Source of the DNA: Mesorhizobium shangrilense
GTDB lineage: Bacteria > Pseudomonadota > Alphaproteobacteria > Rhizobiales > Rhizobiaceae
DNA: 64,000 bases
Assembly (NCBI RefSeq): GCF_040537815.1
Contig: NZ_JBEWSZ010000006.1
Coordinates: forward strand, 105,125-169,124
Direction of reading: 5' to 3'
Below, piece after piece: positions 7,187 through 15,851 of the stretch. Below the pieces are notes generated by a model that had not been told where the DNA came from, made no database searches, and saw only the letters and a program-made list of their open reading frames with translations. Position 1 is the first letter of the stretch; each line of letters opens with the position of its first letter. A program made the position numbers and the translations under genes.

Positions 7187-8367
7187 CCAAGACTTATCAG
7201 CGATTCACGAGCCTCCTTGCGCCGCTCCTGCTGCTGACCTGCCTGTCATCAGCGGCATCGGCCGGCTCCTGCCCGGAAGATTGCAGCGAGCCGCCCGCCA
7301 AGGCCTCAACCAAGACGCAGGCGCCCGTCAACATCTACAGCGAGACGACGGCCGGTCATCTGAGCCCTGCCACCGCAGGTGCCCTCTCGCGCGTCTATGT
7401 GCCCAACCGCTCCTCCAACAGCGTGTCGGTCATCGATACCGAGACGTTGAAGGAAGTGGCCAGGTTCCCTGTCGGGCGCAAGCCCCAGCATGTGGTTCCG
7501 TCCTGGGACCTGCAGACCCTCTGGGTCGCCAACAATGCCAGCGGCACCAAGCTGGGCAGCGTGACGCCGATCGATCCGAAGACCAGCAAGCCCGGCCAGC
7601 AGATTGCGGTCGACGACCCCTACAACATGTATTTCATGCCGGACGGCAGTTCGGCCATCATCGTCGACGAAGCCTATGAGCGGCTCGACCTGCGCGATCC
7701 CCATTCAATGGCGCTGAAGTCGACCCTTCCGACGCCGACCTGCCCCGGCATCAATCATGCCGATTTCGCGGCCGACAATTCATACGCCATCTTCACCTGC
7801 GAGTATGGCGATGGCGGCCTGCTGAAGGTGGACCTCAAGAACCAGAAGGTGCTGGGCCACCTCTCCCTGTCGAAGATGGGCATGCCGCAGGACATCCGGC
7901 TTTCGCCCGATGGCAAGGTTTTCTACGTCGCCGACATGATGAACGACGGCGTCTTCCTCATCGACGGCGACAGTTTTAAGGAAATCGGCTTCATCCTCAC
8001 CGGCATCGGCACGCATGGCTTCGTCGTCAGCCGCGACGGCACCAAGCTCTATGTGTCGAACCGCGGCTCCCACAAGATGGAACAGGGCCGCGCCAAGGGA
8101 CCGGGCAGCGTCACCGTCATCGATTTCGCCACGCGCGCGATAACAGCGCAATGGCCGATCCCCGGCGGCGGCAGTCCCGACATGGGCAATGTCAGTGCCG
8201 ATGGAAAGCAATTGTGGCTGTCCGGCCGTTTCGACAGCGAAGTCTACATGTTCGACACCACCTCCGGCGCCGTGACCAAGATCCGTGTCGGCGTGGAGCC
8301 ACACGGCCTGACCGTGTGGCCACAGCCCGGCCGCTATTCGCAAGGCCACACCGGCAACATGCGGTGA
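7183..8367 (+). CDS. Exported YVTN/YncE-type beta-propeller protein
   Basis: Protein of 394 residues with a signal peptide (LLAPLLLLTCLSSAASAGS), followed by repeated propeller blades with YVTN-type signatures: VYVPNRSSNSVSVIDTETLKEV, TLWVANNASG, VFYVADMMNDGVFLIDG, KLYVSNRGSHK and QLWLSGRFDSEVYMFDT. About seven blades fit the length. An early CPEDC pair could form a disulfide. Such proteins usually bind ligands or partner proteins and are not enzymes themselves. It overlaps the upstream exported creatininase gene by 4 bp, so the two products probably work together outside the cytoplasm; their common substrate is unknown. Confidence 0.85.
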   Translation: MTKTYQRFTSLLAPLLLLTCLSSAASAGSCPEDCSEPPAKASTKTQAPVNIYSETTAGHLSPATAGALSRVYVPNRSSNSVSVIDTETLKEVARFPVGRKPQHVVPSWDLQTLWVANNASGTKLGSVTPIDPKTSKPGQQIAVDDPYNMYFMPDGSSAIIVDEAYERLDLRDPHSMALKSTLPTPTCPGINHADFAADNSYAIFTCEYGDGGLLKVDLKNQKVLGHLSLSKMGMPQDIRLSPDGKVFYVADMMNDGVFLIDGDSFKEIGFILTGIGTHGFVVSRDGTKLYVSNRGSHKMEQGRAKGPGSVTVIDFATRAITAQWPIPGGGSPDMGNVSADGKQLWLSGRFDSEVYMFDTTSGAVTKIRVGVEPHGLTVWPQPGRYSQGHTGNMR

Positions 8368-8553
8368 GTTTCGCGACCTGCACAACTCAGCCGGGTTGTT
8401 GACGCGCTACTCCTCGCCCCGAACTGGCCGGTGCCATTTACCAAGCAGTCAGGAACAAGCCGCCTCGCCGTGAGTTACCAACACGGACGTACCTCTGCTG
8501 TGAACGCAAAGGCGCTTCCCGCGCATTCATGCATTCATTCAAAGGAGACGGTA

Positions 8554-8862
8554 ATGAAAACGCATCTTTCAATAGCAGCAGCAGGCATTCTTCTTCTCGC
8601 TGGCGTCGGTATCGCCTCGGCGGAAACTGTCATCATCAAGCCCGAGCAGGAAACCGTCATTCGGGAATATGTGAAGAAGAAGCCATTGGTTTCGCTTGAT
8701 CTTCCAGGCGTTGAATTGAACCTCGGCTCAAAGCTGCCCGATACGGTCGAGCTTCACAGAATCGATGTGCCGGATGTCAGATATCAGTATGTCGTGGTGG
8801 GCGGACGCACCTATCTGGTCGATCCGGACACCCATGAGATTGTCCAGGAAATCGAAGAGTAA
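8554..8862 (+). CDS. Small exported protein, DUF1236-like
   Basis: Protein of 102 residues with an N-terminal signal peptide (MKTHLSIAAAGILLLAGVGIASA) and a mature part rich in short beta strands: ETVIREYVKKKP, DTVELHRIDVPDVRYQYVVVGGRTYLVDPDTHEIVQEIEE. The final segment matches the DUF1236 pattern of rhizobial periplasmic proteins (YRYVVVNGRTVLVDPRTRKIV type). The ATG at 8554 follows AAAGGAGA with good spacing; upstream in-frame codons lack a signal. The function is unknown. It stands alone, with about 190 bp upstream that contains no other gene. Confidence 0.8.
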   Translation: MKTHLSIAAAGILLLAGVGIASAETVIIKPEQETVIREYVKKKPLVSLDLPGVELNLGSKLPDTVELHRIDVPDVRYQYVVVGGRTYLVDPDTHEIVQEIEE

Positions 8863-8945
8863 CGTCAGCATCGAAATCACGAAGACCCGCCGTACCGGAA
8901 GGCACGACGGGTCTGATGTGATCGACGACGGGTTCTATCGGCTGC

Positions 8946-9878
8946 TCACGCCGGTTCGCGCTTGAGCGCCTGCGCCATGCAGTGGATGCCGCCGCCGGTC
9001 TTGGATATCTCGCTCATATCGACCGCCGCGACCTCGAAACCGCGCGCCTTGAGCTGGCCGATCAGTGACTTCGAGGAGGTCGGCGCGATCACCCTGTCCT
9101 TGCCGAGCGACATGAAGTTACAGCCGAGCGCCATCGTGTCCTGGAACGGCACGTCGATGATCTCGTGGCCCTTGCTCTTCAGCCAGTCGACGATGCCCGG
9201 CTCCGTGCAGGCGAGGCAGACGGCGGTCAGCTTCTCGGCGATCGGCACCACCATCAGGTCGATATGGACATAGTATTCGTCGATGAAGGCGAGGCGGGTT
9301 TCCCAGCCTTCCTTGTCGAACCAAGCCTGCACCTGGCGCGCGCCCTCTTCCTGCGTGCGGGCGCCGCCGCAGCCGATCAGCACCACGCCGTCCTCGATGA
9401 CGTTGAAGTCGCCGCCTTCGAACGTGCCAGCTGTGACCATGTCGTAAATGGGAATGCCGAGCTTCTCATAGGTGCGGATCGCCGCGTAATTCTCGCCGCG
9501 CCGCCACCAGTTGGCCATGGCGGTGATGATGGCGCCATAAGGTGTCATGACGCTGGAATCGCGCGAATAGACCTGCATCGGCAGTTCCGGGGTCGGCTCG
9601 TGCCAGTGGATGTTGACGCCGAAATTCTCGTAGGCGGCGACGAGGTCCTTGTGCTGCGCCTGCGCGATCTGGACGTTGCAAGGCGCCTCGCGCAGATGCT
9701 TGCGCGACAGCGAGCTGGTCGACAGATGGCGCAGGAAATTCGGCGAGCCGAGCAGCACGTCGGTCAGCACGTCGGTCTCGTTGGCAAAGCCCCAGGCGGT
9801 CAGCGGCTTGGTGCCGCCGGCCGGATTGCGACGCTGGAGAGAAAACGGTTCTGCGACAATGCGGTCATGAACGGTCAT
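8946..9878 (-). CDS. Amidinohydrolase/amidinotransferase-family protein (COG1834, DDAH/arginine deiminase-like)
   Basis: Cytoplasmic enzyme of 310 residues of the guanidine-group modifying superfamily (arginine deiminase, agmatine deiminase, dimethylarginine dimethylaminohydrolase). Visible active-site elements are SRDSSVMTPYG, the acidic motif GTFEGGDFNVI, the His in YYVHIDLMVVP and the C-terminal nucleophile Cys in TGGGIHCMAQAL. The ATG at 9878 is preceded by AAGGAG. It lies 28 bp downstream of the AbgB-like amidohydrolase gene on the same strand. The pair may degrade a guanidino compound, possibly one imported by the ABC system at 12723-16658 (inference); the exact substrate is not readable from sequence. 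Confidence 0.85.
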   Translation of the reverse strand: MTVHDRIVAEPFSLQRRNPAGGTKPLTAWGFANETDVLTDVLLGSPNFLRHLSTSSLSRKHLREAPCNVQIAQAQHKDLVAAYENFGVNIHWHEPTPELPMQVYSRDSSVMTPYGAIITAMANWWRRGENYAAIRTYEKLGIPIYDMVTAGTFEGGDFNVIEDGVVLIGCGGARTQEEGARQVQAWFDKEGWETRLAFIDEYYVHIDLMVVPIAEKLTAVCLACTEPGIVDWLKSKGHEIIDVPFQDTMALGCNFMSLGKDRVIAPTSSKSLIGQLKARGFEVAAVDMSEISKTGGGIHCMAQALKREPA

Positions 9879-9906
9879 GGGATTCTCCTTGTGATCAAAT
9901 CGACGG

Positions 9907-11496
9907 TCATGCGGTTTGGTTGGGTATCCACCAGTCGCGTCCACGCGCGGTGGTGACATATTCGGGCCAGCGGAAGTGGATCGGCGGATCGTAGTCGCAC
10001 AGCGGCGCGATCCAGTTCGAGCCGCCGATGCCGCCGCCGGTACGCTTGACGAATTCGTCCATCGCCGCATCGCGCGCGGCCTTGTCTTCGAGCAGGCGCA
10101 GTGCCGCGAGTGCGACCGTCTTGGACGCACAGGTGACCATGGGATCGATGGTGGCGGGAATGCCGCCCAGCGCATTCATGACCCAGGACGGATAAGCGTG
10201 TCCGCCGGCCGAGCGCAATGCGGGACGGGCGACATAGAAACGTGCCGTCGGCGCATGCCAGCTCATGTCGGTGTAGTCGTCGGAGGTGGAATTCACCTGC
10301 GAGGGTGGCAGGTCGCGCCGCAGGATCGCTTCGGCCTGTTGTGGCGTGATCAGCCGCTCCAGCTCATCGATGAACGGATTTTCCATGGCAATGCCACCGG
10401 CATTGACCTGGATCTCGCGCACAACCGCCTTCGCGGCTTCGTTCCAGTGCGGCGCGCCGACCGTTGACAGCGCGCCATATGCGATATCAGCCATGGCGTG
10501 ATTGGCGAGCCCCGGCCGCGACTTCGACACCCAATGCCGCTCATACCGGCAGCCGCTCATCGCTGCGGCTGCCTCCGCATTGCGGTCGAGCACCGCGGTT
10601 ACCTGCTCGGCCATCGCCAGCGTCGGCACGCGCATCATGTACTGGATCTCCGCCAGCCCCGCCGGCAGATTGTCCGCGGTCGCCTGCCCCGCGGTCAGGA
10701 TCGCCTCGCTGATCGACCAGCCGCCCTGATGCGGCAGCATCGAATCGCGCAGCGCTTTCGAGGCCATGTACATCATCATCAGCGCGTCATTGGCGCCGGG
10801 CGCCCTGATCGCGGAATGCGACTGCGGGATCGGCGCGCCATCGCTTGCGCGAACCCAATTTTCGGGTTCGTCGCAGATGAAGCGATAGATCATCGCATAG
10901 GCGGCGCCGCAATGCGTGTCCCATCGCGCCGTATTGCAGAGCGGCAGCATGTAGAAAGGGTGGAAGGAGAGCATTCCATCCAGTCCGTCATAATAGCCCC
11001 TCGCGGCATGGATGGGCTTGGAACCCCGCACCTTCTCGGCCGGCTCGCCGGTGAAGCGCAACGTTCCGCCGATGCCATGGCGCTGCATCGCCGCCTTGGT
11101 CGCCAGCAACCCGCCGAGGCTGGAGACGCCCAGGCCGGAATGCGGATCGGTATGGCCGCCCGCATGTTCGCCGAGGCCTGGACGCGGGCGCTTGACCGTC
11201 GCCGCATCCTGGCAATTGCCGGGCACCGCGTCATACTCGGCATACATGCCGATGGTGGGGCCTGCGCCATTGGTCCAGTGGGCGCAGAAGGCCGTGGGCA
11301 TGCCGCCGGAGCCTTCCTCGACCGAGAACCCCTCGCGTTTCAGCAGCTCCACATACCACGCCGCCGACTGATATTCGCGCCAGGCCGTCTCGCCGAAATC
11401 GAAGATCGTCCGCGTCCACGCCGACAATGACGGCTGGATATCGTCGAGATGGGCAAGCGCGGTTGTCTGGGCCGAGGTCGTCACTGGTTTATCCAT
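9907..11496 (-). CDS. M20-family amidohydrolase, AbgB-like (aminobenzoyl-glutamate utilisation protein B type)
   Basis: Large M20D-type hydrolase of 529 residues. Typical elements are ETAWREYQSAAW near the N-terminus, IGMYAEYDAVPG, the metal motif GLGEHAGGHTDPHSGLGVSSLGG, the Glu in RFTGEPAEKVRGSKP and the late GGHAYPSWV. The middle holds the dimerisation domain. The length is that of AbgB-like proteins and indole-acetyl-amino-acid type hydrolases. It probably cleaves an N-acyl amide bond. It begins 84 bp from a divergent LysR gene, and the gap contains a CTTTTT-C-AAAAAG palindrome, so it is probably that regulator's target (inference). No strong Shine-Dalgarno precedes the ATG. Confidence 0.88.
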   Translation of the reverse strand: MDKPVTTSAQTTALAHLDDIQPSLSAWTRTIFDFGETAWREYQSAAWYVELLKREGFSVEEGSGGMPTAFCAHWTNGAGPTIGMYAEYDAVPGNCQDAATVKRPRPGLGEHAGGHTDPHSGLGVSSLGGLLATKAAMQRHGIGGTLRFTGEPAEKVRGSKPIHAARGYYDGLDGMLSFHPFYMLPLCNTARWDTHCGAAYAMIYRFICDEPENWVRASDGAPIPQSHSAIRAPGANDALMMMYMASKALRDSMLPHQGGWSISEAILTAGQATADNLPAGLAEIQYMMRVPTLAMAEQVTAVLDRNAEAAAAMSGCRYERHWVSKSRPGLANHAMADIAYGALSTVGAPHWNEAAKAVVREIQVNAGGIAMENPFIDELERLITPQQAEAILRRDLPPSQVNSTSDDYTDMSWHAPTARFYVARPALRSAGGHAYPSWVMNALGGIPATIDPMVTCASKTVALAALRLLEDKAARDAAMDEFVKRTGGGIGGSNWIAPLCDYDPPIHFRWPEYVTTARGRDWWIPNQTA

Positions 11497-11521
11497 GGGA
11501 CGAGAAGAAAGCAGTGAAGCG

Positions 11522-11534
11522 CTTTTTCAAAAAG
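11522..11534. promoter_or_regulatory. Palindrome CTTTTTCAAAAAG in a LysR divergent promoter
   Basis: A 13-bp palindrome with a T-N11-A layout lies between the AbgB-like gene and the divergent LysR gene. LysR regulators commonly bind such sites next to their own gene. Only the symmetry and position support this; AT-rich symmetry can also occur by chance. Confidence 0.4.
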
Positions 11535-11580
11535 TGATATGTTTTCCCGGTTCGTGCAAATTCGGTTCACCTGAGGCCTC

Positions 11581-12477
11581 TTGAGAATACCATCGACCCA
11601 AGCGCTGCGTGCGCTCGACAGCTTCGCCCGTCATGGCAGCGTATGGCGCGCCGCCGACGAACTGCACCTGACCCGCAGCGCCGTCAGCCATCAGTTGCGC
11701 CTGCTCGAACGCGATCTCGGCTTCGATCTGCTGGAGCGCATCGGCAAGGGCGTGGCGCTGACGCCGCGCGGCCAGCGTTACGCCAGCGACGTGCGCAAGG
11801 CGCTGACCGTGCTGGGCGACGCGGTGACCCGTCATGCCGGCACCGGCGTCGGCGGCTCGTTTGCCGTTTCCTGCACGCCGGGCTTCGCCTCGCTGTTCCT
11901 GTGCACGCACATCGCGGAATTCCGGCAGATGTATCCGGACGTGGCCCTGCACATATTGACACCGCGACGCCTGGACGATGTCAGCAATCCGGAAGCCGAT
12001 ACCTTCATTGCCTTCGGCGTCGGCAACTGGCCGAACCGCGCGGTGGAGTTGCTTTGCGAAATTTCCTTCACGCCGCTCTGCAGCCCGACACTGCTCAATA
12101 AGGTCGGCGGTCTTTCGAAGCCGTGGGACGTGCTGCGCGCCAATCTGCTCCATCTCGATGACACCGAGGACTGGGCGCGCTGGCTTGCGCTGTCCAAGGT
12201 GGAAAACCCCGACACCGAAGGCGGCATCTTCTTTTCGGACATGAACCTCGTCTTCTCGGCGGCGATCGCTGGCCAGGGCATTGCCATGGGCGATGAGCTG
12301 ACCAGCCGCCGCGCACTGAACGAAGGCCGGCTCATCAGGCCGTTCGACATCGCGATCAAGTCGCCGCGCTCCTACTTCCTGGTCTCCGAGCACGCCAAGG
12401 CGTCGCATCCTGTGCTGGAAGCGTTCGCGGCATGGCTGAGGTCGAAGCTCTCGGAGAACCCGGTCAGGCCATATTGA
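11581..12477 (+). CDS. LysR-family transcriptional regulator (GcvA-like)
   Basis: DNA-binding regulator of 298 residues. The N-terminal winged helix-turn-helix covers about residues 5-65 (STQALRALDSFARHGSVWRAADELHLTRSAVSHQLRLLERDLG), followed by the linker helix and a periplasmic-binding-like effector domain. The IPSTQALRALDSFARHGS start is typical of the GcvA branch, which often controls neighbouring catabolic genes. The start is TTG at 11581, behind a modest CTGAGG. It is transcribed away from the AbgB-like operon and towards the polyamine-type ABC genes, so it could control either or both (inference). Confidence 0.9.
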   Translation: MRIPSTQALRALDSFARHGSVWRAADELHLTRSAVSHQLRLLERDLGFDLLERIGKGVALTPRGQRYASDVRKALTVLGDAVTRHAGTGVGGSFAVSCTPGFASLFLCTHIAEFRQMYPDVALHILTPRRLDDVSNPEADTFIAFGVGNWPNRAVELLCEISFTPLCSPTLLNKVGGLSKPWDVLRANLLHLDDTEDWARWLALSKVENPDTEGGIFFSDMNLVFSAAIAGQGIAMGDELTSRRALNEGRLIRPFDIAIKSPRSYFLVSEHAKASHPVLEAFAAWLRSKLSENPVRPY

Positions 12478-12496
12478 GCGAGGCGATGGAGAGCTG

Positions 12497-12555
12497 ATCT
12501 CCCCCCTCGAGGGGGAGATGGCCGCGAAGCGGCCAGAGGGGGTCGGTCCGACGGG
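12497..12555. repeat. Mesorhizobial GC-rich palindromic intergenic repeat
   Basis: Two adjoining inverted repeats: a near-perfect palindrome centred on CTCGAG at 12497-12519 (CCCCCCTCGAGGGGG core), then GGCCGCGAAGCGGCC at 12520-12534, followed by AGAGGGGGTCGG. This compound sequence is the kind of repeat found many times between genes in Mesorhizobium. It lies 20 bp after the LysR stop and could act as a transcription barrier. Confidence 0.75.
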
Positions 12556-12722
12556 GCTCGGCCAAGTCTGGCTCTTCGAAGGAAGAGGAAGCCGCGCTCG
12601 ACACAAAGCGCCCCCTTCCGGCGTCATAGATGAATCAAATTTGCCGATCCGGCGAAAACTATTCGGTTGCGGTGAGCCGGAACCGTGCCTACGATTTCGA
12701 TAAGCGTTAGGGAAAGGGCAGT

Positions 12723-13814
12723 ATGCAGCAACCCGGCCGTGCCGCAGAGATCAAGGCAATCGGGATCGGTAAGAGCTTCGGCTCCTTCCGTGCGCTGGAC
12801 AATCTGTCCCTCGATATCGGCCGGGGCGAGTTCCTGACCCTTCTCGGACCTTCCGGTTCGGGCAAGACCACCTTCCTGATGATCCTGGCCGGCTTCGTCC
12901 AGCCGAGCGAAGGCAAGCTTTTCAGCGACGGCACCGACATTACCGACCGTCCCGCCGAGCAGCGCGCCGCCGGCATGGTGTTCCAGGGCTATGCGCTGTT
13001 CCCGCATATGAGCGTCGAGGCCAACATCGCCTTCCCGCTCAAGGTGCGCAAGAAATCGGCTGCGGACATCAAGCGCCGCGTCGGCGAGATGATCGAACGC
13101 GTCGGGCTGAAGGGCCATGAGAAGAAATTGCCGGCGCAGCTTTCGGGCGGCCAGCAGCAGCGCGTGGCCCTTGCCCGCGCCCTTGTGTTCGAGCCCGGCG
13201 TGCTGTTGCTCGACGAACCGTTCTCCGCTCTGGACAAGAGCCTGCGCGGCCAGATGCAGGCCGAGATGAAACGCTTGCATGAGGAGACCGGCACCACCTT
13301 CGTCTTCGTCACCCACGACCAGAGCGAGGCGCTGGCGCTGTCGTCGCGCGTCGCCATCTTCAACCACGGCAAACTGCTGCAGGTCGGCGCCCCCGATGAG
13401 GTCTACGACCGGCCGGACAACCGCTTCGTCGCCGAGTTCCTGGGCGAGATCAACATGCTGCCGCTGAAGGGGGTGCGCCCAGCCGACAATGGCTCGACGG
13501 GCCTGTGCGAAGATCGCGCGGTCAACATGAGTTGCAAGGCCGAGGCGGTGCGTGGCGACGCGATCCTGGCGATCCGGCCCGAGTATATGTCGATAGCGGG
13601 AGAGGCTGTGGCAGGCGAGAATGGCATTGCCGCGACAGCGATCAACTCGACCTATCTGGGGGCTGCGACCCGGCTCGACCTGACGACGCGGCAAGGCGCC
13701 AAGGTGACGGTGTCGGTGCCCAACGAGGTCGCCGCTTCCGCGCTCAAGAACGGCAATTCCGTCTGGCTGACCTGGCCGGCGGAGAAAGGTTTCCTCCTCC
13801 CGAACGGAGGATAG
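12723..13814 (+). CDS. ABC transporter ATP-binding protein, spermidine/putrescine (PotA) type
   Basis: ATPase of 363 residues for a polyamine/opine-type importer. It shows Walker A LLGPSGSGKTTFL, the Q-loop MVFQGYALFPHM, signature LSGGQQQRVALARAL, Walker B VLLLDEPFSALD and H-loop VTHDQSEAL. A C-terminal TOBE-like regulatory domain follows from about residue 280 (DAILAIRPEYMSI). This domain layout is characteristic of PotA-like subunits. It heads a four-gene operon with the binding protein and two permeases. The substrate is probably a cationic amine or amino-acid derivative, matching the amidinohydrolase and amidohydrolase genes just upstream (inference). Confidence 0.92.
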   Translation: MQQPGRAAEIKAIGIGKSFGSFRALDNLSLDIGRGEFLTLLGPSGSGKTTFLMILAGFVQPSEGKLFSDGTDITDRPAEQRAAGMVFQGYALFPHMSVEANIAFPLKVRKKSAADIKRRVGEMIERVGLKGHEKKLPAQLSGGQQQRVALARALVFEPGVLLLDEPFSALDKSLRGQMQAEMKRLHEETGTTFVFVTHDQSEALALSSRVAIFNHGKLLQVGAPDEVYDRPDNRFVAEFLGEINMLPLKGVRPADNGSTGLCEDRAVNMSCKAEAVRGDAILAIRPEYMSIAGEAVAGENGIAATAINSTYLGAATRLDLTTRQGAKVTVSVPNEVAASALKNGNSVWLTWPAEKGFLLPNGG

Positions 13815-13886
13815 CGGCCCGTGGGGCGAATTCGAAATTCGCACCATCGGTTTAAGATCAACAACAACGAGAAAAGGGGAACTGAC

Positions 13887-15002
13887 ATGACCAACGACAC
13901 CAAGAAACACTCCATCGAGAGCCTGTCCGCCAGGGCAGGTCGCGGCGAGATTTCACGCCGGCAATTCGCGCAGTTGGCGGCGATCGTGCTGGCCGGCACG
14001 CCGATGCTGCTGCGCTCGACCGGCGCCTTTGCCGCGGCCAAGGAACTGGTGCTGGTGAACTGGGGTGGAGACGCCATCACCGCCTATGACGCCGCCTACG
14101 GCCAGGCCTTCACCAAGGACACCGGCATCGTCGTCAAGATGGACGGCTCGGGCCCGACGGAAGGCGCCATCGCCGCGCAGTTCAAGAGCGGCGCGCCGAC
14201 CTGGGACCTCGTCGACGTCGACCCGTTCTCGGCCATCACGCTCGGCGCGCAGGGCATGCTCGAGCCGATCGACTACAATATCGTCGACAAGAAGAAGATG
14301 CGGCCGGGCTTCGGCTGGGACTACGCCGCCTCGACCTATTTCTTCTCCTACGTCATCGCCTATGATTCCGAGAAATACGGCAAGGACGCACCGACCGGCA
14401 TGGCCGATTTCTTCGACGTGAAGAAATTCCCCGGCAAGCGCTCGCTCTACAAATGGGGCGTGTCGAGCTGGGAGGCAGCCCTCCTCGCCGACGGCATCGC
14501 GCCGGCTTCGCTCTACCCGCTCGATCTCAAGCGCGCCCATGACAAGATCGCCGCCTTCAAGGAAAACGTCGTCTCCTATTGGGGTGGCGGCGCCGAGAGC
14601 CAGAGCGTGCTGCTCAACGGCGAGGCCTCGATGGCCATCGTCTGGTCGACCCGCGCCTCGCTGATCGAGCAGGATTCCGGCGGCAAGATCAAGTTCATCT
14701 GGGACCAGGGCCTGATCTCGCCCGGCGCACTCGCCGTCATCAAGGGCAATCCGGGTGGCAAGGACGCGGCCATGAAGTTCATCGCCAGCGCCCAGGACCC
14801 GGAAAAGCAGCTGGTCATGTTCGACAAGCTCGGCCAGGGCCCGGCCAATCCGGCCGCCGATGCGCTGATCCCCGCCGACAAGAAGCGGATCAATCCGGTC
14901 GACCCCGCCAACATGGCCAAGCAGATCCCGCTCGACATGGACTGGTACGCCAAGAACTACGGGGCGGCGCTCGACGAATACACCAAGATCATCTCCGCCT
15001 GA
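13887..15002 (+). CDS. ABC transporter substrate-binding protein, PotD type
   Basis: Periplasmic binding protein of 371 residues. The N-terminus has a twin-arginine-type export signal (EISRRQFAQLAAIVLAG) with cleavage near AFAAA. The mature protein opens with KELVLVNWGGDAITAYDAAYGQAFTKDTGIVV, typical of the PotD/spermidine-putrescine family (SBP_bac_8). ATG 13887 is chosen because AAAAGGGGAACTGAC precedes it and the signal peptide begins soon after; an upstream GTG at 13821 has no such support. It lies between the ATPase and permease genes of the same operon. Confidence 0.92.
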   Translation: MTNDTKKHSIESLSARAGRGEISRRQFAQLAAIVLAGTPMLLRSTGAFAAAKELVLVNWGGDAITAYDAAYGQAFTKDTGIVVKMDGSGPTEGAIAAQFKSGAPTWDLVDVDPFSAITLGAQGMLEPIDYNIVDKKKMRPGFGWDYAASTYFFSYVIAYDSEKYGKDAPTGMADFFDVKKFPGKRSLYKWGVSSWEAALLADGIAPASLYPLDLKRAHDKIAAFKENVVSYWGGGAESQSVLLNGEASMAIVWSTRASLIEQDSGGKIKFIWDQGLISPGALAVIKGNPGGKDAAMKFIASAQDPEKQLVMFDKLGQGPANPAADALIPADKKRINPVDPANMAKQIPLDMDWYAKNYGAALDEYTKIISA

Positions 15003-15013
15003 TCAGGGCCGGG

Positions 15014-15847
15014 ATGCGGTCCTATCTATCAGACAGGATGGGCGCGGCGCTGTTGATGGCGCCGCTGCTCCTGTTCCTCGTGCTGGCCTATGCCTGGCCG
15101 TTCCTCGGTGTCGTCAAATGGAGCTTCACGCTGCCGACGCCTGGGCTCGGCCAGTATGAAGCGCTGCTCACCGACGATCTCGTGCAGTCGGTGTTCATCA
15201 GGACGCTGCGCATCGCGGCAATCGTCACCATCGTCTCGGTCGCCGCTGCCTACGCCATCACCGTCGTCTGGGTGCGCGGCACCCCGGCGCAGCGCCTGGT
15301 GGCCGAGTTCTGCATTCTCGTTCCCTTCTGGATTTCCGTGCTGACCCGCGCCTTCGGCTGGGTGGCGCTGCTTTCCAATCGCGGCCTGATCAACACCTGG
15401 CTGCAGTCGATCGGCTTCATCTCAGAACCGCTGACCCTGGTACGCAATGAATTCGGCGTTATCGTCGGCATGACGCATTTCCTCATTCCCTTCGCCGTCT
15501 TTCCGCTGGCATCCGCCATGCGCAGCCTCGACGACCGCGTGCTGCTGGCGGCGCGCGGGCTCGGCTCCAGCCGCATGCGCACCTTCTGGTCCGTCTTCGT
15601 GCCGATGACCCGCTCCGGCATCATCGGCGCCGCGCTCATCGTCTTCGTCTTTTCGCTCGGCTTCTTCGTCACGCCGGCGATCCTCGGCGGCGGCCGCAGC
15701 GTGATGGTCGCCGAACTGATCTATCTCAGGATCTTCCAGAGCCCTGACTGGGGACTGGGCGCGGCGATCAGCGTCGTGCTGGTGCTGTTCGTCGGCGCGC
15801 TGATGGCACTGCTGTTCCGTTACGTGCAACCAAAGCAGATGGTGTAG
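15014..15847 (+). CDS. ABC transporter permease, PotB type
   Basis: Inner-membrane permease of 277 residues with six predicted membrane segments, beginning MRSYLSDRMGAALLMAPLLLFLVLAYAWPFL. The EAA cytoplasmic loop that contacts the ATPase is AARGLGSSRMRTFWSVFVP. It starts 11 bp after the binding-protein stop; ATG 15014 is the first methionine that gives a normal PotB-like N-terminus, with GGGCCGGG just upstream. It pairs with the downstream permease to form the translocation channel. Confidence 0.9.
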   Translation: MRSYLSDRMGAALLMAPLLLFLVLAYAWPFLGVVKWSFTLPTPGLGQYEALLTDDLVQSVFIRTLRIAAIVTIVSVAAAYAITVVWVRGTPAQRLVAEFCILVPFWISVLTRAFGWVALLSNRGLINTWLQSIGFISEPLTLVRNEFGVIVGMTHFLIPFAVFPLASAMRSLDDRVLLAARGLGSSRMRTFWSVFVPMTRSGIIGAALIVFVFSLGFFVTPAILGGGRSVMVAELIYLRIFQSPDWGLGAAISVVLVLFVGALMALLFRYVQPKQMV

Positions 15848-15851
15848 CGCG

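Noticed and set aside
12624..13910. Minus-strand ORF (428 codons) opposite the PotA-like gene
   Set aside because: Shadow of the clear ATPase with complete Walker and signature motifs.
14579..15013. Upstream extension of the PotB-like permease reading frame
   Set aside because: It overlaps the binding-protein gene out of frame and has no permease features; the real start is ATG 15014.
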